Shown: piece after piece, positions 17,342 through 25,134 of the stretch
Layout of the letters: each line of letters starts with the position of its first letter
Numbering within the stretch: the first letter of the stretch is position 1
Origin: Streptomyces griseoluteus
GTDB lineage: Bacteria; Actinomycetota; Actinomycetes; Streptomycetales; Streptomycetaceae
Length of the DNA stretch: 64,000 nt
NCBI GenBank assembly: GCA_000717735.1
Contig: JOBE01000029.1
Location: 1 to 64,000 of the forward strand
Direction of reading: 5' to 3'
Program-made: the position numbers and the translations under genes
The notes under the pieces: generated by a model
The model's input: only the letters and a program-made list of their open reading frames with translations
What the model was told of the DNA's origin: nothing
The model's database searches: none

Positions 17342-18478
17342 TCATTTCTTGGATTTTTGCGCAACTCCGATCACACGTCCGCCGCCGCACGAGGCCCGGA
17401 TCACGAGCCGGGGGCGCAGCTGCACCTGGTGCAGCGGGGCGGCGTCGCCCTCGGCGAGACGCCGGAGCAGGATCTGCGCGGCGAGCCTGCCGAGCTGGTA
17501 CTTGGGCGGCGAGACGGCCGTCAGCGGGGTCTCGGCGACGTCGGCGAACTCGTTGTCGTAGCTGATCAGGGCGAGGTCGTCCGGGACCCGTACTCCGGCT
17601 CGGCGGGCCGCGCCGAGCATCAGCGCGGCCTCGCGGTCGCCGAAGCAGAGCGCGGCGGTGACTCCGGCGTCGCGCAGCGCGGCGAGGGCCCGGTCGGCGC
17701 GCTCCGGGTCCCAGTGGGCCATCACGTCCCGCTCGCACGGCGGGGCGTCGGGCAGCCCGAGGTCGGTGAGGGCGCGGGCGAAGCCTGACTCGATGGGCGC
17801 GGTGGTGGGCGCGTCGGTACGGGCGACGAGCCCGAGCCGCTCGTGACCGAGGGCGCGCAGATGGCGTACGGCGTCGTAGGCGCCGCCCTCGTGGTCGGTG
17901 CAGACGTGTTCGGTGGGGTCGCCGGGGCCGTGGGCGGCGAGCCTGCGCTCGACGAGGACGGCGGGAACGGGCAGGGCGAGGAGTTCCTCGGCGCGCCGTC
18001 CGGGGTCGGTGGCGGTGTGCAGGCTGGGGACGAGGAGGAGCCCGTGGACGCCCGCGGAGAGCAGGCGCGCCACGGCGGCGTCCTCCTCGTCGGGGTCGTA
18101 GTGCGAGCAGGCGAGGACGAGCCGGGCGCCGGCCGCCGCGAGTTCCTTCTCGATGCCCTGGAGGACGCGCGGGTAGTAGAACGTGGTGTCGGGGACGAGG
18201 ACTCCGACGATGCGCTGTGCGGTGGCGTCCCGTTCGGGGCGGTGGGCGGCGAAGGTGCCCGCGCCCTGTCTGCGCTCGACGAGCCGGAGGGCGACGAGGT
18301 CCTCGTAGGCGCGGCGGACGGTCGTCACCGACAGGCCCGTCTCGGTGGCGAGGGCGCGCTCGGTGGGCAGTTTGCTGCCAGGTGGCCAGGTGCCGTCGAG
18401 GATGCCGCGCCTCAGCTCGGCCATCAGGGCCCGGAACTTCAGCTCCCGGCCGGACGCCGGTGTCTCGCGTCCCGTCAT
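17342..18478 (-). CDS. GntR-HTH regulator with LacI-type sensor domain
   Basis: The 378-aa regulator has a GntR winged helix at residues 12-80 (PPGSKLPTERALATETGLSV, then TTVRRAYEDL) joined to a periplasmic-binding-protein-like domain at about 92-360 (IVGVLVPDTTFYYPRVLQGI, ALICFGD-like ALCFGDREAALMLG, PDDLALISYDNEFADVAETP). This AraR-type architecture senses sugars. It heads a leftward unit with the SIS and PIG-L genes and is the likely regulator of both. The ATG at 18478 is well placed. Confidence 0.88.
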   Translation of the reverse strand: MTGRETPASGRELKFRALMAELRRGILDGTWPPGSKLPTERALATETGLSVTTVRRAYEDLVALRLVERRQGAGTFAAHRPERDATAQRIVGVLVPDTTFYYPRVLQGIEKELAAAGARLVLACSHYDPDEEDAAVARLLSAGVHGLLLVPSLHTATDPGRRAEELLALPVPAVLVERRLAAHGPGDPTEHVCTDHEGGAYDAVRHLRALGHERLGLVARTDAPTTAPIESGFARALTDLGLPDAPPCERDVMAHWDPERADRALAALRDAGVTAALCFGDREAALMLGAARRAGVRVPDDLALISYDNEFADVAETPLTAVSPPKYQLGRLAAQILLRRLAEGDAAPLHQVQLRPRLVIRASCGGGRVIGVAQKSKK

Positions 18479-18545
18479 CGGGCCCCCTTCGCGCTCGCGG
18501 CGCTCCCCGGTCCTCCGGGGCGCGCCGCATCCTATGCGGAAGGGG

Positions 18546-19853
18546 TCAGATCTCGTTCCGGGAGAGCGCGAGGAGCCGATCCAGGACGCGCGGTCCCCCG
18601 GCGCGTACGCCGTCGTGCTCGAACTCGTCGGTCACCCAGGTCCGCAGTCCGCGTACGGTGCGCGCGGTGTCGAGGGAGTGGGCGGTGTCCACGTACATGT
18701 CGTCGTGGTAGACGGCCGCGGCAACCGGCACCTGGTTGGCCGCGAGGCGTTCGGGGTCGTAGAGGGGTGCCCAGTCCGTGCGGGCGGCGAGCAGTTCCGC
18801 GGTGTCGCGGAGCGGGCGCAGGGCGGGGTCGGTGGTGAAGTGCCAGGGGTGGACGGTCTCGCCGGTGAAGAGGAGCGGCCGGCCCTCGGCGAGCGCGGCG
18901 CGGGCGTCGAACTCGGGGTGCTCGGCGCGGACGCGTTCGGCGGCCCAGTCGGTGGGGCCCCGCCCCTGGGCGTAGATGGCCTCGTGGAGCACGGCGTACA
19001 GCGGGTGTCCGGCGTACGACAGGTGTGCCTGGACCTGTTCGAGGAAGGCGTCGGCGAGCGCGGGGCCGCCGGGGGTGGGGACGAAGGCGCCTTCCAGGAG
19101 CAGGTGGAGCTGGTGGGTGCCGTCGCCGGAGCCGAGGAGGATGCCGAGGGACTGGAAGGCCTCGACGGTGAGCAGGCCGCCGCCGGGGAGGGTGACCTCG
19201 TGGTCGAGGAGGTGGGCGGCGATGGCGCGGGCCCGTTCGGCGTCCTGCGGGTAGCGGGCGAAGTGGGCCTCGTTCTTGCGCCGGATGCGGGGGTAGGCGG
19301 CGCGGTAGACCTCGTCGGCGCCGGCGTACAGGGACGGCAGTCCGCCGGTGATCAGGACCCGCTCCAGGCCCTCGGGTGCGGTGGAGAGGTAGTGGACGGC
19401 GCAGAAGCCGCCGAAGCTCTGGCCGAGGACCGTCCACGGGGCGCCGCCGGTCAGCCGGCGCCTGATCAGCTCGCAGTCCTTGACGATGGAGTCGGCGCGG
19501 AAGTGGGTGAGGTAGTCGGCCTGCTCGGCCGGCTTGCCGCGCAGTGGCAGCGTCTGGCGGTTGGCGGGGGTGGAGCGGCCCGTGCCCCGCTGGTCGAGGA
19601 GGAGGACGCGGAACTCCCTCACGGCCCGGCCGAGCCAGGCCTGCGGGCCGATGAAGCGGCGGGCGCCGAAGCCGGGGCCGCCCTCCAGGTAGACCAGCCA
19701 GGGGAGCCGCTCCCGGTCGGGTCCGGCGTTGCCGGTCGCGACGACCTCGCGGCCGAAGACCTCGATGCGCTCGCCGTCGGGGCGGGAGTGGTCGAGGGGG
19801 ACGGGGAAGCGGTGGTCGGTGAGGACGAGTCCCGGCTGCCGGTAGGTGGTCAC
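18546..19853 (-). CDS. Alpha/beta hydrolase, prolyl aminopeptidase-like
   Basis: The 435-aa alpha/beta hydrolase has the oxyanion segment YLEGGPGFGARRF, a nucleophile elbow GQSFGG, the segment LLLDQRGTGRST and a late His in the segment VAAAVYHDDMYVDTAHSL. These match the proline iminopeptidase (S33) group. I chose the GTG at 19853 because an AGGAG lies about 10 nt upstream; the frame runs further to 19949. The protein has no signal peptide. It follows the osmoprotectant transporter genes with an 82-nt gap and may be transcribed with them. Confidence 0.83.
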   Translation of the reverse strand: MTTYRQPGLVLTDHRFPVPLDHSRPDGERIEVFGREVVATGNAGPDRERLPWLVYLEGGPGFGARRFIGPQAWLGRAVREFRVLLLDQRGTGRSTPANRQTLPLRGKPAEQADYLTHFRADSIVKDCELIRRRLTGGAPWTVLGQSFGGFCAVHYLSTAPEGLERVLITGGLPSLYAGADEVYRAAYPRIRRKNEAHFARYPQDAERARAIAAHLLDHEVTLPGGGLLTVEAFQSLGILLGSGDGTHQLHLLLEGAFVPTPGGPALADAFLEQVQAHLSYAGHPLYAVLHEAIYAQGRGPTDWAAERVRAEHPEFDARAALAEGRPLLFTGETVHPWHFTTDPALRPLRDTAELLAARTDWAPLYDPERLAANQVPVAAAVYHDDMYVDTAHSLDTARTVRGLRTWVTDEFEHDGVRAGGPRVLDRLLALSRNEI

Positions 19854-19935
19854 GCTGTCGCTGCTCCTGTTCGGTACGTCCCCGCGAGGACAGTGGATCA
19901 TACGTGGGGCGCCGTACGGATCGTGCCGGGGCCTG

Positions 19936-20886
19936 TCACCCCCGGACAAGGCCCTTGTCCACGAGGTAGTTCCGTGCGACGTCCTCGGGCAGGCGGCGCC
20001 GGCTGTCGACCTGTTCGTTGAGGTGGGCCAGGTCGGCCGTGGTCAGGACCGTGTTGAGCCGGTCGAGCGCGCGGGTGACGCGCTCGCTCCCGGCGCGGGC
20101 GCGGTTCACGACGGGCACGATGTGGTCGGCGTTCTGCAGGTGCTTGTCGTCGGCGAGCAGGACGAGCCCGAAGTCGTCGAGCGTGGCGTCGGTGGTCGTG
20201 GTGAGCACCAGCTGGTCCTGCCCGTTCTGGACGGCCTGTTTGGCCGGGGTGGTGCCGACGCCCTTGGGGTCGACGGCGGTCACGTCGATGCCGTAGACCT
20301 TCTTCAGGCCGGGGGCGCAGTACGGCCGGCTGACGCACTCGTCACCGGCCGCGAGGCGGATGGGGAGACCGGTGGCGCCGAGGTCGCTGAGGGTCTTCAG
20401 ACGGTGTTCGGCGGCGAAGGCGGCGGTCACGGCGAAGGCGTTCTGGTCGACGGCGCGGCCCGCGTCGAGGACGGTGAGGCCGCGCGGGCCGGCGAGCGCG
20501 CGGAGCGCCGTCATGGTCCGGGCCGGGTCGGGAGAGCCGACGGTCGGCGCGTCCGCCCCGTTGGCCTTGGCGTTCAGCCAGTCGGCGAAGGTCGCCGCGT
20601 ACTCCGCTACGACGTCGATCTGGCCCCGTTCGAGGGCGGGTTCGTACAGCTCGCGGTTGCTGACGGAGAGGATCTTCGTACGGAATCCGGCCTCCTGGAG
20701 CAGCAGGGCGTACATCTGGGCCAGCAGGTCGCTCTCGGTGAACCCGGCCGAGCCGACGGTCAGCCGGCGGCTGTCGCCCGGCGGGGCCGTGACCGTGTCC
20801 CGGTCCTCGAGGGACGGTCCCGCGGCGCAGCCGGTGGCGCAGAGGAGGAGGCAGAGGACCGTCACGGGGACGCCCGGCGGTCTCAT
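19936..20886 (-). CDS. Osmoprotectant (glycine betaine/choline) ABC binding lipoprotein
   Basis: The 316-aa OpuAC-type binding protein has a lipoprotein signal (MRPPGVPVTVLCLLLCATGC, Cys20). Characteristic segments are VGSAGFTESDLLAQMYALLL and LVLTTTTDATLDDFGLVLL. The family (OpuBC/OpuCC, YehZ) binds quaternary ammonium compounds. It overlaps the upstream permease by 4 nt, but the locus lacks an ATPase gene. Ligand assignment is by family only. Confidence 0.86.
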   Translation of the reverse strand: MRPPGVPVTVLCLLLCATGCAAGPSLEDRDTVTAPPGDSRRLTVGSAGFTESDLLAQMYALLLQEAGFRTKILSVSNRELYEPALERGQIDVVAEYAATFADWLNAKANGADAPTVGSPDPARTMTALRALAGPRGLTVLDAGRAVDQNAFAVTAAFAAEHRLKTLSDLGATGLPIRLAAGDECVSRPYCAPGLKKVYGIDVTAVDPKGVGTTPAKQAVQNGQDQLVLTTTTDATLDDFGLVLLADDKHLQNADHIVPVVNRARAGSERVTRALDRLNTVLTTADLAHLNEQVDSRRRLPEDVARNYLVDKGLVRG

Positions 20887-21557
20887 GCGCCGCTCCCCCG
20901 CGCCCCGGTGGGCGCGAGGCGCTGGACGCCCTCGAAGACGCCCTCCACGAGGAGTGCGAGCGCCGCGACGAGACAGGCGCCGGCGACGACCTGCGGCGTG
21001 GAGGCGAGGTTGAACCCGGCGGTGATGATCCGGCCGAGCCCGCCGCCGCCGGCGAGGGCGGCCACGGTGGCGGTGGCGACGAGCTGGACGGCGGCGATCC
21101 GGACGCCGGTGAGGATCAGCGGCAGCGCGAGGGGCAGTTCGACCCGGGCCAGGGTCTGACCGCCCGTCATGCCCATGCCCCTGGCGGCCCGTACGACGTC
21201 GGCGTCGACGCCCCGCATCCCCACGTACGCGTTGGTCAGCAGCGGCGGCACGGCGAACAGGACGAGGGCGATGATCGTCGGCCAGTCGCCGTACGCGCCG
21301 ATCGGGCTGAGCAGGAGCAGCACGAGGACGGCGAAGGTGGGGACGGCCCGGCCCGCGTTGGCGAGGTTCACGGCGAGCGCGCCGCCCTTGCCGAGGTGGC
21401 CGAGGACGAGGGCGGTCGGCAGGGCGATGAGACAGCTGAGGGCGAGGCAGACGACGGTGAGGAAGACGTGTTCGCCGAGCCGGTGCCAGACGCCGTTCTC
21501 GCCGGACCAGTGCGCGGAGGTGGTGAGCCAGGACCAGGCGTCGGCGAGGGTGGTCAC
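20883..21557 (-). CDS. Osmoprotectant ABC transporter permease
   Basis: The 224-aa BPD_transp_1 permease of the OpuCB/OpuCD, YehW/YehY type has about five to six hydrophobic segments, the loop RAARGMGMTGGQTLARVELPLALPLILTG (only its two ends are needed: ARGMGM and ELPLALP) and AGGGGLGRIITAGF. The GTG at 21557 overlaps the stop of the preceding permease by 4 nt; the larger upstream frame is a GC artefact. It would form the channel with the next-upstream permease. Confidence 0.86.
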   Translation of the reverse strand: MTTLADAWSWLTTSAHWSGENGVWHRLGEHVFLTVVCLALSCLIALPTALVLGHLGKGGALAVNLANAGRAVPTFAVLVLLLLSPIGAYGDWPTIIALVLFAVPPLLTNAYVGMRGVDADVVRAARGMGMTGGQTLARVELPLALPLILTGVRIAAVQLVATATVAALAGGGGLGRIITAGFNLASTPQVVAGACLVAALALLVEGVFEGVQRLAPTGARGSGA

Positions 21558-22234
21558 GTGGCCTGCCCGCGGGTCCAGGGGGTGAGCACGCGCTGTATGC
21601 CGAGGAGGAGCAGGTCGGCGGCGACGGCGATGAGGACGCAGAGCACGGAGGCGGTGAGGACCTGCGCCTTGAAGTAGGTGTTCATGCCGGAGTAGATGAG
21701 GTTGCCCAGACCGCCGTGGCCGACGATCGCGCCGATGGTGACGAGGGAGACGGCGGAGACGGTGGCGATCCGCAGCCCGGCCATGGCGGCGGGCAGGGCG
21801 AGCGGCAGTTCGACGGCGAGGAGCAGTCTGACCGGCCCGTATCCGAGGCCGCGCGCGGCCTGCCGGGTCTCCTCGGGGACGGCGCGGAGCCCGGCGAGGA
21901 GGTTGCGGACGAGGAGGGTGAGGGAGTACAGGACGAGCCCGGCCACGACCAGGGCCGCGGACAGCCCGTACACGGGGAGGAGCAGCGAGAACATCGCGAG
22001 CGCCGGGATCGTGTACAGGAGCGTGGTCACCCCGAGGACCGGGCCCGCCGCCAGGCGCCAGCGGCGGGCGGCGACCGCGAGCGGCAGGGCGAGCAGCAGG
22101 GCGAGGGCGACGGAGACGGCGGTCAGCTGGAGGTGCTGGACGACCGCGTCGCCGAGGATCTCGCTCCGGGTGGAGAGGTAGGCGCCGCAGATCCACTCGT
22201 TGCGGGCGAGGCAGTCGTCGGGCGGCGCGATCAC
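21554..22234 (-). CDS. Osmoprotectant ABC transporter permease, first gene of the unit
   Basis: The 226-aa permease resembles its downstream neighbour (segments ARGLGYGPVRLLLAVELPLALP and GHGGLGNLIYSGM) and carries the DCLARNEWICGAYLSTRSEI N-terminal segment. The start is a GTG at 22234 with GGGAGG directly against it, a spacing too tight for normal initiation, and no better start is in frame. In related loci an ATPase gene comes first and overlaps this permease. Here about 100 bp of non-coding DNA and then a MITE-like element take its place, so the 5' end of the operon may have been lost. Confidence 0.83.
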   Translation of the reverse strand: MIAPPDDCLARNEWICGAYLSTRSEILGDAVVQHLQLTAVSVALALLLALPLAVAARRWRLAAGPVLGVTTLLYTIPALAMFSLLLPVYGLSAALVVAGLVLYSLTLLVRNLLAGLRAVPEETRQAARGLGYGPVRLLLAVELPLALPAAMAGLRIATVSAVSLVTIGAIVGHGGLGNLIYSGMNTYFKAQVLTASVLCVLIAVAADLLLLGIQRVLTPWTRGQAT

Positions 22235-22332
22235 CCTCCCATTCGAGGGGGTAGGGGGCCGCCGCGCACGCGGGCCGGTCCGTTCGGGGGCGCGCGCGGG
22301 GGCGGGGCCGGTGCCTTACGGCGGGCGGCGGG

Positions 22333-22533
22333 TCAGGGCCTGTCCTGCGGATCAGGGTCGGACAGGCCGCGGCGTCTGGTGCATGGGGTCTCCCCAGGCC
22401 CGCAGGGCCCAGGGGACGCCTCGCAAGGCGCCGGAACGTCCTCATAGCGGAGCTGTGCGGACGTTTCGGCAACGCGGCGAGGTGCCGTGCCAGGCGTCGC
22501 GAACCCGGCCATGATCCGCCGGACAGGCCCTAG
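22333..22533. mobile_element. MITE-like palindromic element A
   Basis: This is a roughly 200-bp non-coding element with imperfect terminal inverted repeats. The left end is AGGGCCTGTCCTGCGGATCA; the right end, read inward, is AGGGCCTGTCCGGCGGATCA, and the right border is CCCTAG. No transposase. Its right 65 bp are clearly homologous to element C at 52957-53122 (shared CAACGCGGCGAG, CCAGGC, CCCGGC.ATGATCC, AGGCCCTAG). The right border supplies the stop codon (TAG) of the VOC gene at 22530. I recall similar non-autonomous repeats scattered in Streptomyces genomes. Confidence 0.75.
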
Positions 22534-22916
22534 CTCTCCTGGAGGACCGACAGGACGTTGCCGGCCGGGTCCTTGAACCAGGCGATGGCCGGTCCGCCCT
22601 CGACCCGCACGACGCCCTTGTCGTCGGCCTCGAAGTCCGCGTACCGCTCCAGGGTCACGCCGCGTCCCGTCAGCTCGTCGACGGCCCGGTCGATGTCGTC
22701 GACTCCGAAGTTGAGGATCGTGAAGGTGGCGGGGGCATGGTCGTCCTTGGGGTAGACGAAGATCCGGGCCCCTCCTGCCAGGGTGAGGAAGAGCATCCGC
22801 ATCTCGCCCTCGCCGTCGAGTTCCGCCTTCAGGCCGAGGGTCTCGCCGTAGAAGCGCCGGGCGGCATCGAGGTCGTCGACCGAGAAGCCGCTGAACGCCG
22901 GGGTTTCGCCGAACAT
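22530..22916 (-). CDS. VOC family protein, single domain
   Basis: The 128-aa single-domain glyoxalase/bleomycin-resistance-like protein starts MFGETPAFSGFSVDDLDAAR and ends with the usual AIAWFKDPAGNVLSVLQES. The ATG at 22916 gives the normal family length. The stop codon TAG falls on the CCCTAG border of MITE-like element A, so the extreme C-terminus may have been trimmed or set by the insertion, though the length is normal. Function unassigned. Confidence 0.87.
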   Translation of the reverse strand: MFGETPAFSGFSVDDLDAARRFYGETLGLKAELDGEGEMRMLFLTLAGGARIFVYPKDDHAPATFTILNFGVDDIDRAVDELTGRGVTLERYADFEADDKGVVRVEGGPAIAWFKDPAGNVLSVLQES

Positions 22917-23022
22917 GTCGTGCTCCCTTCCGGGGGCCTGTCGCGAGGCACCCCTTCCAGGATCCGCCGCCCGTCCGGACCCCGCCGCCCGAAGCCGGCC
23001 GCCCGCCGTCTCACGGGGGCGC

Positions 23023-23853
23023 TCAGGGCGCGATCGGCAGCTGTCGCTTGTGCTCGGTGAGCCGGTACCGGCGGACGATCGAGGCGAAGGCGGCCTCCGC
23101 GACCGGCTTCCCCTCCAGGAAGTCGTCGATGTCGTCGTACGTGACACCGAGCGCGTCCTCGTCGGGCTTGCCCGGGTCGAGCGTCTCCAGGTCGGCGGTG
23201 GGGGTCTTCCACACCAGCTCGGCCGGGGCGCCCAGCTCGGCGGCGACCGCGCGGACGCGCCGCTTGGTGAGGCCGGTGAGCGGGACGACGTCGGCGGCGC
23301 CGTCGCCGAACTTGGTGAAGAAGCCGGAGACGGCCTCCGCGGCGTGGTCGGTGCCGACGACGAGCCCGTCCTGGGCGCCGGCGACCGCGTACTGGGCGAT
23401 CATCCGCTGGCGGGCCTTGATGTTGCCCTGCACGAAGTCCTGGTGGTGGGCGTCGCGGAAGGTCACGCCACCGGCCACGCAGGCGTCCAGGGCGGCGTCG
23501 CTCGCGGCCTTGACGTCCACCGTGAGGACCCGGTCGGCGCGGATGAAGCCGAGGGCCGTCTGCGCGTCCTTCTCGTCGGCCTGGACGCCGTACGGCAGGC
23601 GCATCGCGTAGAAGACGGCGTCGTGCCCGGCGGCACGGGCCCGTTCCACGGCGAGCTGGCAGAGCCGGCCGGCGGTGGTGGAGTCGACGCCGCCGCTGAT
23701 GCCGAGGACGAGGGAGCGCAGCCCCGTGGAGGTGAGGCGCTCGGTGAGGAAGGCCACGCGGCGCTCGATCTCGGCCCGCGGGTCGAAGGACTCGGCCACC
23801 TGGAGGTCCCGGGCGATCTGCTGCTGGAGGGCGGTGGACGCCGGGTCGGTCAC
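23023..23853 (-). CDS. nadE: NH3-dependent NAD+ synthetase
   Basis: The 276-aa single-domain NAD synthetase converts deamido-NAD, ATP and ammonia to NAD+, the last step of NAD synthesis. Visible are the ATP-pyrophosphatase P-loop GISGGVDST (about residues 49-57), [47 protein letters not shown] and KTPTADLE, all as in E. coli-type NadE. The N-terminal glutaminase domain of the long form is absent. The GTG at 23853 is the start. It stands alone between a VOC gene and a molybdopterin enzyme. Confidence 0.95.
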   Translation of the reverse strand: MTDPASTALQQQIARDLQVAESFDPRAEIERRVAFLTERLTSTGLRSLVLGISGGVDSTTAGRLCQLAVERARAAGHDAVFYAMRLPYGVQADEKDAQTALGFIRADRVLTVDVKAASDAALDACVAGGVTFRDAHHQDFVQGNIKARQRMIAQYAVAGAQDGLVVGTDHAAEAVSGFFTKFGDGAADVVPLTGLTKRRVRAVAAELGAPAELVWKTPTADLETLDPGKPDEDALGVTYDDIDDFLEGKPVAEAAFASIVRRYRLTEHKRQLPIAP

Positions 23854-23987
23854 GGAGGTCTCCTCGTCAGGGTCGGTCGGCGGCGGCTGAGCACGGTGGT
23901 CTCTGAACAGCGCGCCGACAGGGGGTACGAAGGTCGACTTTACGCACCGGGGCCCCGGTGCGTCGCCCTGCCCCGTGCGTCCCGGCC

Positions 23988-25130
23988 TCAGGCAGCGGTC
24001 GCTTCCGTGGTGCAGAGGACCTCAACGCGCTGGACGAGGTTGCCGGCGAAGCCGCCGCGGTTCCACGTCTCCTCCGCGACCAGCGGCTGGGCGTTGCCCG
24101 CCGCGTCGGTGGCCCGCACGGTGAGGCGGCGCAGCCCGGGCGTCGCCGTCCAGGTGGTGCGCCAGGCGGTCCAGGCCCACGGGTGCGCGGGGTCCGGAAC
24201 CAGCTCGGCCTCGGTCCAGGTGGCCCCGTCGTTCTCGCTCACCTCGACCCGCGTGACCGGCCCGTGGCCCGACCAGGCGCGCCCGGCGAGCGGCACGGGT
24301 CCGGGCCGGACGACGCGGGTCCGGGACATGAAGTCGGGGAATCCCGGCGGCACCATGAGGGCGCGGGGCGCGATGAGGGTCACCGGCTCACCCACGTCCT
24401 CGGCCGACGGCCGCAACCGGTAGGCGACGCTCTGCTGGAAGCCGGTGTACGGGGTGGCGGTGAGCGTGATGTCGCGGAGCCACTTCACGTGGGCCATGCC
24501 GTACCAGCCCGGGACGACGAGCCGGAGCGGGCTGCCGTGCTGCGGGGGCAGGGGCGCGCCGTTCATCTCGTACGCGACGAGGACGTCCCTGGCCGGGTCG
24601 GCGGCCGTCGACAGGGGCAGGCTGCGCCGGTAGTCCTGCTCGACGCCCCGCTCCACTCCGTGGTCGGCGCCCGTGAACACCGCCTCCACGGCGTCGTCGG
24701 CGATCCCGGCCTCGGCGAGCAGCGCCGCCAGGGGGACACCGGTCCACTCCGCGGTCCCCACGGCCTCGACGAGCCAGGGCTGGCTTACCGGACGGGGCGT
24801 GAGCCGGGCGCGGCCGTTGCCCGCGCACTCCAGGGTGACGCGACGGGTCGTGGCGGGGCGAGCGCGCAGGGCGTCCAGGTCCAGGTCGAGCGTCCGGCGC
24901 ACCCGGCCGCCGACGGTGAGCCGCCAGCCGTCCGCGTCGGTCGCGGGGATGTCGTAGTGCGTCAGTACGTAGTGGAGGCCGGGCGGGGTGACGTCGTAGC
25001 GCAGCGCTTCCAGGGGCAGGCCGTGGTTGCGTGCGGCGAGGGCGAGCTCCTGCTCGGTGACGCCCTCGTCCGGAGCCGCCACGCGTCCTGGTGCGCTGAC
25101 GCGGCTCAGACCGCCCGGGGTTCCGTCCAT
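23988..25130 (-). CDS. Molybdopterin (sulfite-oxidase-like) oxidoreductase, cytosolic type
   Basis: The 380-aa protein has an oxidoreductase molybdopterin-binding domain (about residues 50-230) with the conserved Cys in [13 protein letters not shown], the segment [20 protein letters not shown] and [10 protein letters not shown]. It is followed by a Mo-co dimerisation-type domain (about 260-375). No signal peptide or heme domain is seen. The ATG at 25130 lies 4 nt after the stop of the STAND ATPase gene, so the two are translationally linked. By family it oxidises sulfite or a related substrate; electron acceptor and substrate are unknown. Confidence 0.87.
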   Translation of the reverse strand: MDGTPGGLSRVSAPGRVAAPDEGVTEQELALAARNHGLPLEALRYDVTPPGLHYVLTHYDIPATDADGWRLTVGGRVRRTLDLDLDALRARPATTRRVTLECAGNGRARLTPRPVSQPWLVEAVGTAEWTGVPLAALLAEAGIADDAVEAVFTGADHGVERGVEQDYRRSLPLSTAADPARDVLVAYEMNGAPLPPQHGSPLRLVVPGWYGMAHVKWLRDITLTATPYTGFQQSVAYRLRPSAEDVGEPVTLIAPRALMVPPGFPDFMSRTRVVRPGPVPLAGRAWSGHGPVTRVEVSENDGATWTEAELVPDPAHPWAWTAWRTTWTATPGLRRLTVRATDAAGNAQPLVAEETWNRGGFAGNLVQRVEVLCTTEATAA

Positions 25131-25134
25131 GCCC

